Shown piece after piece: positions 55,791 through 64,000 of a stretch of 64,000 nt of DNA. This DNA is from Sipunculus nudus. Lineage: Eukaryota > Annelida > Sipuncula > Golfingiida > Sipunculidae. The stretch is taken from NCBI GenBank assembly GCA_026874595.1, contig CM049319.1, positions 60,584,917-60,648,916 of the forward strand. The letters run 5' to 3'. The notes beneath the pieces are model-generated. The model made no database searches. It was not told the DNA's origin and saw nothing but the letters and a program-made list of their open reading frames with translations. Position 1 is the first letter of the stretch, and each line of letters opens with the position of its first letter. The position numbers and the translations under genes were made by a program.

Positions 55791-58449
55791 TGACCAGTGA
55801 AGCCTCAGTGTACTAGGGCGACCATTGTACCTGCAGGAAGGGGACAGCTTTGTTCAATGGGATCTTGGGCCATAGTTTATTAATATTACACCAGGTTGGT
55901 CATCATACTATCATTAGAATTTTGGAGAACTGTATAAGAAAAGTGACTTTACTTGCTGTTATGTTTATACATACTGGCAGTTTGCAACCCAAATGATAGT
56001 GTTTATATTTTCTGGATACCCAAAAGTTCATAAAAAGGCAAGGGAGTCATCTTTTCAGGGCCAATATATACAGCGATATCAATGTCCCCCACTATAAGAA
56101 AAATGTCAGTTGAGGTGATTTATTTGAATTAAGGTCATAGCCTTGGTTTTCAACAGAATTCTGACAGATTGACAGATATGGCCATCTCTGTGTGCTTATG
56201 GTAATGTTAATCAAATAATAAAGGGACTTTTTCAGCATGCATTGTATGCACTGTGGTTGGCTTTATATTCATGAGGCTGAAAGTTCATGAATTCTTCATT
56301 TTGAATGTTCCATGAGGGTTTAATTTTTTCAATTGCACCAGAACCTATAAAATCTTTAGTACAACAGTACTTGTATTGATTTTTAATTTAGAATAAATAC
56401 CTCACTCATTTCTGGGTCAACCATTACTTTATGACTTGTGTCACAGTCCATATATCGCTGCTATTACCCTGTGTTTTACAATAATTTATGCTTGTATGCA
56501 TGGTCCATTTTTGATACTATGCACAGTTTAGGTTGCTGATAAGGTTTTCTAAGGTTTTCATGATAACTGTTTGTGCAGATGGATCATCCACTCTTCTTCG
56601 TTGTAGTTGATGGGGAATTTTACTCCTGAGTGTTTCATATTCTCAATTATTTCACATTCGCGAACATTGCAGAATTAAAACCCTCGCAAATAAAAAGACA
56701 ACTACAGTATGCCACACCAGAAACTGGAGATAATGTACATGTCAAGTGGTCTTAGGGCAGCAGTTTGGGTAATGTTAAAGTAAAACTGAAACAGTCAGTG
56801 TTTACACAGATTCCTGAACCAGTTTTTAGCCCTTAAAGGTGTTTGATTTACACTCATGGCTGCATAAATAGGTCCATCTACCTTTTATGACCCATCTATT
56901 TTACCAAAGTATTGTGTACAGGAGAATGTTCCTGTGTTAAGCTGTCCCTTTGAAATCCATCGTTTCATTTAATGAAAAGTTGGATGGCACTGAGGAACAG
57001 TTAACTTCATCCTTCCAATTAAATGAAAGTTATCAAAAATTATGGTGCATGATAAAAGCTGACTCTATCTGAATTGACAAATTAAACAATGAGAGATTCC
57101 TTGCTAGCCAGTGGCTGCATTACCTCATTCCATGGTGGCTGACCATAGAGGGATAGTAGAGTGCCACCTGGTGTCTCCTGTGGAGACTAGCAGTCCTTTA
57201 CAAAAAAGCAGCATATTTTTTCACACTTAGGAAACTAGATTTGCTTTTTGCTTTTCTCTGAGTTATATGTATACATTCTTGATATGCCAGCTTTTACATA
57301 TCAGATAGGTATATGAGAAGAATTTTACAAAAAAGTACACATGTGCGATGTTGAAACATAAGAAGTTTTCTTTTTCTGTTGATATATATTGGTGAATACA
57401 TGCTTTGAAAAGATATGTGGGGACAGTATCCTTTTTCTGAAACAGTATTGCATGTATGGTAATAACATGCCTGAAACAGAATTAGGGATTGAAACTACAT
57501 CAGTGTCCATGGAAATTATGTGGTTTATTGTAAGTGTAGTTATGGGAAATTAGGATTTAATTAAGAAATCATGTATTGCTATTGTTTTGTTGACTATGAA
57601 AAGAGTGGCCATTAAAATGTGGTTAATATTGTGACATATGATATTTCTTAATAGATGTTGCACTCATTATTTGAAACATTTAATGCACAACTATTAATTC
57701 TATATGAAACTATGAAACTGTACCATTTATCCAATCGGACAATTAATTGAAAATTGTCAGTTTGGTATTTCCAAAGTCAATTGTCCTGGTGCACAGTCAA
57801 TCCTTTCACCAGTATCAGTTTCATTGAAAGTTACTCTTACACTATATTACACCATAATTAAATAACATTCAGACAATAATGAGGTATAGCTGAATATTAA
57901 GATGTATTCACATATTTTATCTTCATATATTTAAAATATTTAGCATGTAACAAGGTGTCAGCCATCATCACCAGGGTTTTGTTATAACTCTGTGATTGAC
58001 AGCTTTGTCTTAGCAGTCCATAGGAAACATTGATGGTTGTCCCAGAGATGGTATTTACACACCAGTTTGTTCTTTGAGATGTTTTCCTTTGCCTTACTTC
58101 CTTGCTTAGTACATAATATTAAGATACAGGCAATTATATCTGGTTTCTGATGTGTCTGGAAGACATATAGGGAGGTTATCCACATTTAAATCTACAGATG
58201 TAAGATCCACACTGATCTGTGTATATGCATATACATTATATGTTGTGGTGAAAAGACACTGACTGATTTCAAGCAAACCTGATTGTAAATGTTCCATGAA
58301 AAGATGATGTCCGATTATTGTAAACAAAAAAAGAAAGGGGTGATGCAATACAAATCATTCATGTTACCTTTTTCAATTTTACCCAAAAAAGTATAAGATC
58401 TTAAAAAAGTTAAAAAGGAAAAAGTTTTCTACCTGGCCTCCACACTGTG

Positions 58450-58650
58450 CAGAGTTGGATAGGAATTGTTTCAAGGCAAATTACATAGATATTGGTGTTT
58501 TTGTGGTAAGGACTTCAAAGAATAAGTAATATTTAGTAAACATGCGCATGTGAAAAAGGTGATTCCTTGAAATGTAACAAATTTTTTATTTTTAAAAGAT
58601 TGACAGTTGAACAAGTAGTCCCAGCCATCCCACACTTTGTAACTGGAAGA
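58450..58650 (+). repeat. Dispersed repeat copy 2
   Basis: Counterpart of 49676-49895: GGTGTTTTTGTGGTAAGGAC, GCATGTGAAAAAGG, TCCTTGAAATGTAAC and AAGTAGTCCCAGCC in the same order. Confidence 0.6.
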
Positions 58651-60009
58651 GGCTTATTTTGAGAAAACTCCCTGTGAATCTGCTTTAACAGAGGCAAGAT
58701 CTGTTTCATTGTCGTATTGTGTGTTAACTCTACCATAATTGGCTAACCCCATCGCTACCTGTATTGTACATGCTTAATCCCTGTATGTTAACCTCCCAGG
58801 AAGAGGTGTCAGAATCATTGTCACTAAAATCCCATCAAAGCTTGCACTGCCAAAATTGATTTCTTGAAAAGAAAATCCTGAAGATATTTTTCTTGAATTA
58901 TAGGCAGTATGCTTAAAGTCAGGAAAACATATATTATCTTGTTATCAGAAAAATTGGCCTTTATGAAAATATCTCAAGATACCATTTCTTGCCATATGAT
59001 ATCTTTTTCTGATGGCAAGAAAAATCATCTTTTTGAGAGAAAAAACTTTTTAATCACAAGAAAAATTTTCTTTACCATCACATGAAAAATCTTCTTGCCC
59101 TATTCCCTAGAACATTTTCCCACCATGAGATATTTTTTTGTGTTTGTGAGAAATTACAGGGAGTTGTGCAAGAAAATTAATCTTTTCAAGAAAATTATTT
59201 TTTGCAGTGTGTATATTCCAAAGTTTTTCTGCCGTGTTGTGCAAATATTCTGACTTATCATCTCTGTATTTCTTCTGGGCATTATTGACCTGATATATCC
59301 ACATTTTGTATGACTTATAAAAAACATGCTCCTGTAGATTTCGGCCACCATGTGGTCAGAAGTGTTACATTTTGTTACGTCTTGTTTTCATACTGGCAGG
59401 ATACAACCCAGTGAATGTTAGGTCACAAGTGATGGACTGTTTTGTTGTAAGTTAAGCTGTGATTTTATGCATGCAGTATGCGGATAGCAAGAGTGTAATA
59501 TGTTATTCTTAAGGTAGTTTTACAAAAAATATTTGCATAGGGAATATTTGGAGGGCGGTAAAACAAACTACTGTATGGGACCGATGATATCAAGACAACA
59601 ACTAGATCACACTCGTGTCTGTATGTCATGTGGTAACCAGGTCCGTTGTTGCAATACATATGACAACCAGGTCAAACTGTACACTTAGGATTCCATTTTT
59701 CCATGCATCTCATTCCATATGCCACAGGTCAAATACATGGTTGATGATAACAATAGTGAGCAAAAGCAAATTATCTGCATACTGCATACCAGGAGACAAG
59801 TAAAGTCATCTTGAGGCTGTTGCATTCTACATAGATCTATATTCACCAGGGCATTAAGGGGCGACTTGTGGACCGGTATTTCATATTATAAACTTTTCTA
59901 CTGTATCTTGTAAACATTGTCTTTTGAGAAGGTTGGTAAAATAGAAACTTGCTATTGTATGGATTCCTAGTTGCAAAACTGAATTAATTTTAAATGTTCC
60001 AATGTTTGT

Positions 60010-60200
60010 TTTGTGTCAGATCACAAAATTTTAGTTACTCTGATTCTAGATCTGGTGTTAAGCCACAAAATTTTAATTACACATACAGTTTTTGGTCTGC
60101 TTAAGGTTCAGTTACATGTACAGTTTTAAATTTTGGATTGTGTCAAGCCACAAAATTTCAGTTACTCCAGTGTTTAGTCTGTGTCAGGCTACACTGGTAT
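60010..60200. repeat. Short degenerate tandem repeat
   Basis: CACAAAATTTTAGTTAC and variants occur three times (about 60023, 60064 and 60150), each with GTGTCAGG/GTGTTAAGCC upstream. A fourth decayed unit lacks part of the core. Confidence 0.55.
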
Positions 60201-62827
60201 GGGAACATATGGATCCCTTTACATAGCATTTTTCAGGACTTTCTGTTTCTCTGTCCTCTTTTCTTACTTCATGTTAAAACAGAATCTCTGTCCTCTGTTC
60301 AAAATTTTTCAAACAGACTACTGTGATTTACTTTATGTTTGTGAAGGTTTTAAATTTTTTATATTCATCAGGGAAATTATGGCAAAAATTCACAGGTGAG
60401 CTTTGGGTCCTTGGGGCCCTTGTTATATAAACCAGTCATCCTTGAAAAGGTGGACAGTTGTTTGTACATTAACTTCATTGGTGTCTCTTGTGTTTTCATG
60501 CAAATAGCATCTACTTTCAAAGAAGTTCTGTTATAAATGTTAACAGATCTTTTAATATTGTTGTCAATCAAAGATTTATATCCTACTGAAATGTTGAGGA
60601 TTTTAGCGTGGTCCAATAATGCATTCTTCCTTACACTTTGTCGATAAACTTTCCATTGCCAGTAAACTCTGATGAATTCTTGCTACAGTACTGTCCTCAG
60701 AATAATCTTGTGTCACACGCCTATGCCCTTATCAAACCCTGACAGGTTTATATTTTTCACAGTTTCTCAGTTCTACTCGTGGGCTACAATTTGTGTACAC
60801 ACTTAACCAAGATGTTACAGGTTGGATGTTGAAATCATATCAGATCATTTATTTTATATTTAAAAAGCAAACAAAAATTTCTGCTTATTCAATGTAACTT
60901 TTGGTTTTGGCAAATTAATTCATATATGTACTTCTGTACTGTGTGTATGTTTTTGTATGATAAGATCAGGAAAATGGAACCAACACCAAATAACTGTACT
61001 CACTGAAAGACGGGGAAATCCTGATAATGTAACCTCGCATATATAAGCCAGCCATAGTATTTAAAGAAATTTTGTTGAAGGTCTCATCATGGTTGCTTTA
61101 TCAATGATTGTTACCTGGTGTGTTTTGCATAAATGGGCATGTTACCTTGTTCTCTAGTGTAAGAACAAGACCTTCAAATAAGCAAATCATTATAGTATGA
61201 CAAATTTTGATGCTGCATATACAGGAAGAGCAGCAATTACAGGATGTGAGCATTATTCAATATACATTCAAGAAAACAAGATCCATTTGATACTAGATAC
61301 GGATGGTGTTATTGTGGATGTTTAAAAACATACAACAGTATACCTAATAAAATATTTCATAAAATATCACTTATATTTGTTAGGTATACAAAGTTCATTT
61401 GATTTGAAATTCTTTCGACTGATATTTGTTTACATATGATTGGCAAGTGCCAATCAAGCCAATATTAATAGCCATGGTGGTTTATATATCTGTAGATAAT
61501 ATTTATCACACATTTCCCTCCAGTTAGTGGTAGGTATCTATATTAACACAGTTATCCTAAAGCATTGATTCGATAATCTTATAACGATCCTACTTCACTT
61601 TCACTGTCATGTTCAGCTGGTTCTTGATATAATGCAGATTGATCCATATCGGCAACTGCTTATGTTAATGGTTTCAAATGACTCCACTGTGGGTCCTGTG
61701 TATCATAGGACACAGTTGATAGGTTATTGTTGTAGATCATATTGTGTAAACAAATCTGACAGCTTCATATGTATACTGCAAACACTTGTTAATGGCATTT
61801 ACCAACATTTTACACAACTTTTTGCTTTTCTTTTTTTACTTGTTTCATGATTTTCTTTCAGCTAATTAAATCAAGCTTTTTTTTGGCTTAATTATATCAA
61901 ATATTTTACTCCAATATGGAGCCTGTTCTTTTTGCGAAGACCTTTTAATATGGCTTGTTTGAATGTTGGTACCTTGGCAGGATTCCTGTTAGATGGGAAT
62001 GTTGCTTAGAACATCAACCCAATTTAATGTATTCAAAAGGTACATTTTCAGAGAACTATATTTCTCATTTTTTAAGTTTTTTTTGGTGCTTTCTGTCTAG
62101 TATATAAATTTTTCTGTGATATAAAATACTAATTAAAGATTCACTTATGTTTTGATTATGGTAAACAGCATAGATTACAACAGAAGTGTTATTAACTATT
62201 ATGACTGGTATTGCCTTCAAATTTACCAGAGAGCAGCCACATTGGATATTAATATTCATGAAATATTTGTTAAGCAACCACACAGGTTATCAACTGTATA
62301 GTCACAGTATTTTTAACATTACTTGCACAATTGGTAACAATGAGACACTTGGCACGTCAAGGGTAGCACTGTGTTGATTTCATCCCCACACTTGCCATGC
62401 TTGTCACTAGTGCACTCCAGCAGGATGATACAGACATGCTGGGCTGATATAACTCACAATAACCAGGGGGGCACCGTGCTACCGTGTTGTTTCCCGTTGA
62501 TAACATTCCTGGTTGGTTGATAATAATAGGTAATGAACTAAGTCTGTGTTAAGCAAAGTAGCAATTTTATTTTTATTCCCCCTACAGCTGCTATTATATA
62601 AAAATTGTCTCTCTTTGTACATTATTAATATTATACAGGTCCCCTTTTATTTCTGATTTTGTCTTTATTTTGCAAAACAGCATGTTATTTTGGTTTGTAT
62701 TTATAACAAATTATATATTGTGAACATGTATAGCATTTGTTTATCCTATATCATGCCAGACTGTATTAATAAATATGATATTTATATGAATGATTTACAT
62801 TATTAATTGCCAAAGCCAGGCTGGGCA

Positions 62828-62850
62828 TTGTGTGTGTGTGTGTGTGTGCA
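62828..62850. repeat. (TG)n microsatellite
   Basis: About 20 bp of TG dinucleotides. Confidence 0.9.
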
Positions 62851-63497
62851 TCTGCAAATTCTGTTCCAGCAAACAAAATACCTAATGCGACATACTTCTT
62901 TGTAACAGCAAATTGTTTTGGAGTACTACACCAGAAGGAGGGGATAAAAATTAGTCTCTGAAGTACAAGAGTCCCAAATTTGTATTTTTTATTTTATTTG
63001 CATACCTACAGGTTGTCGTCATGAGGAAACAGTGTTTGCACACAATGGACTTATTATTTCAAAAAGTGTATGCAAACTCGTGTGTGCTAAACAACTGAAA
63101 AGGGGGTATCATGTAGCCTTGCACTTCAAGTTGCAGACTATATAGAAAAACATAAAATGCGATATTTTTGTATGTACATGTATGTATGCCTGAGGGTCAT
63201 TTACCACCCTTTTTCTTTTAGTCATGGTGAACAAAAAAGCGCACTGCAAATGGTGCACAATACACCCAACGCAGATCTGGTGATCTCTGACCTCCTTACA
63301 TATACATCATGAATTTTGGTGGGAATGTAATTCAGGTGAGAAACTTGATTGGTAAATATTCATGAGTATCATCAAAATCCGCAGCATTGAGCCACCAAAG
63401 TCTGTTTACCTGTACCTCTGACCTCATTAAACATATTGGTATTGATGAACATAGAACATAGGGGACATAATGACTAATATTTCTATTGAGTTTTATA

Positions 63498-64000
63498 AGC
63501 TCAGCTGACTATAAGTCACTGAGCTATAGTCGTGGTCCTTTGTCCGTCCGGCTGCCCGTTAACAGGGCACGTTTTGAAACCGTTGGACCTACCAATCCAA
63601 AATATTGCATACAGTTAGATGTCCCCAAAATCTCCTATCATACTGAAAATTGGGTCCCTAAGACTTCGTATCTTTTAGATATTAAGGAAAACCCTCCGTT
63701 TTCCTTAAAAACCCATTGTTACAGTTCAAGACTGCCTTATCTCAAAACAAATGATCTGAATTTGATCATAGTAAATATTCATATTCTTCCATACATTTTC
63801 TATGTACAAACCAAAAAATAGGTCAGTATTGTGTAATTCGTTGAAGTTATGGGCCCAAACATAATACAACTTGAAAAATTCAGGAAATTTATTTACTCAC
63901 TTAACATAAGAATTGCTGATGCTAGAGACTTTTTTTCAGGGATATAACTTCATTTGATCAAGATTCAATTGTCTACCAAAAATTAGATCTGAATTTTGCA
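63498..64000 (+). mobile_element. Dispersed repeat, AGCTCAG...GAAACCGT family, copy 3, cut by window end
   Basis: Begins AAGCTCAGCTGACTATAAGTC, then TGAGCTATAGTCGTGGTCC and CACGTTTTGAAACCGTTGGA. It follows the intron 4 copy at 44797 phrase by phrase to the end of the window, including the final AAGATTCAATTGTCTACC block. It is the best-preserved left end of the family here. Confidence 0.75.

Larger units (their letters stand above)
54389..56250 (+). other. Probable 3' UTR with AATAAA at 56217
   Basis: From the stop codon to a poly(A) signal AATAAA (56217-56222), followed within 30 bp by TGCACTGTGGTTGG, a GT-rich downstream element. A second AATAAA lies at 56392-56397. The 3' UTR would be about 1.85 kb if the first is used. 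Confidence 0.55.
56251..63497. other. Repeat-poor flanking DNA, no gene seen
   Basis: No exon pair or coding-looking frame found, and no (TA)n tract or DNA transposon, in contrast to the rest of the window. It may be a long alternative 3' UTR or intergenic DNA; an AATAAA lies at 62768-62773. A dispersed repeat (58450-58650) and a few local repeats are listed separately. The block 58870-59210 is rich in AAGAAAA/TTTTCTTG words in both orientations. Confidence 0.4.

Overview
The window reads as AT-rich nuclear DNA from an invertebrate, most likely a mollusc and perhaps a bivalve. I base this on long introns, abundant (TA)n microsatellites, tRNA-derived SINEs, many short non-autonomous DNA transposons, and a 234-bp satellite at the left edge whose period is a whole number of codons. 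No prokaryotic operon, CRISPR array or rRNA is visible. The species assignment is inference.

One gene can be read completely. Ten coding exons between 39371 and 54388 (+ strand) join at consensus GT/AG sites, keep frame throughout, and give a 338-residue protein. It has a short basic amphipathic N-terminus, a helical charged domain at about residues 30-255, and a Pro-rich acidic tail with a PPPY motif. In layout and pattern the helical domain resembles the fungal eisosome BAR proteins Pil1/Lsp1, which are about the same length. An animal Pil1-like membrane-sculpting protein is the most interesting candidate here; the assignment is from recognition and no search was run.

The same gene carries a second oddity. 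The last ~20 nt of exon 9, with its 5' splice site and the first part of intron 9, is amplified into an array of 17 units of 71-72 bp (52201-53380), followed by decayed older copies. The intron therefore holds about 15 extra near-consensus donor sites, and each unit also has a possible weak acceptor that would define a 23-24 nt micro-exon.

Layout: 1-343 satellite; 0.3-19 kb AT-rich, repeat-laden DNA with one possible 5' exon at 6.8 kb; 19.45-22.64 kb two related repeat elements arranged as a large inverted pair; 23.8-24.5 kb a possible first coding exon and promoter on the minus strand; 25-38 kb SINEs, MITEs, a 1-kb pogo/Tigger-like element inserted in a (TA)n tract, a LINE 3' fragment and a possible LTR; 39.4-54.4 kb the Pil1-like gene, with introns full of repeats; 54.4-63.4 kb the 3' UTR and unusually repeat-poor flanking DNA; 63.5-64 kb another copy of a repeat family also found in intron 4.
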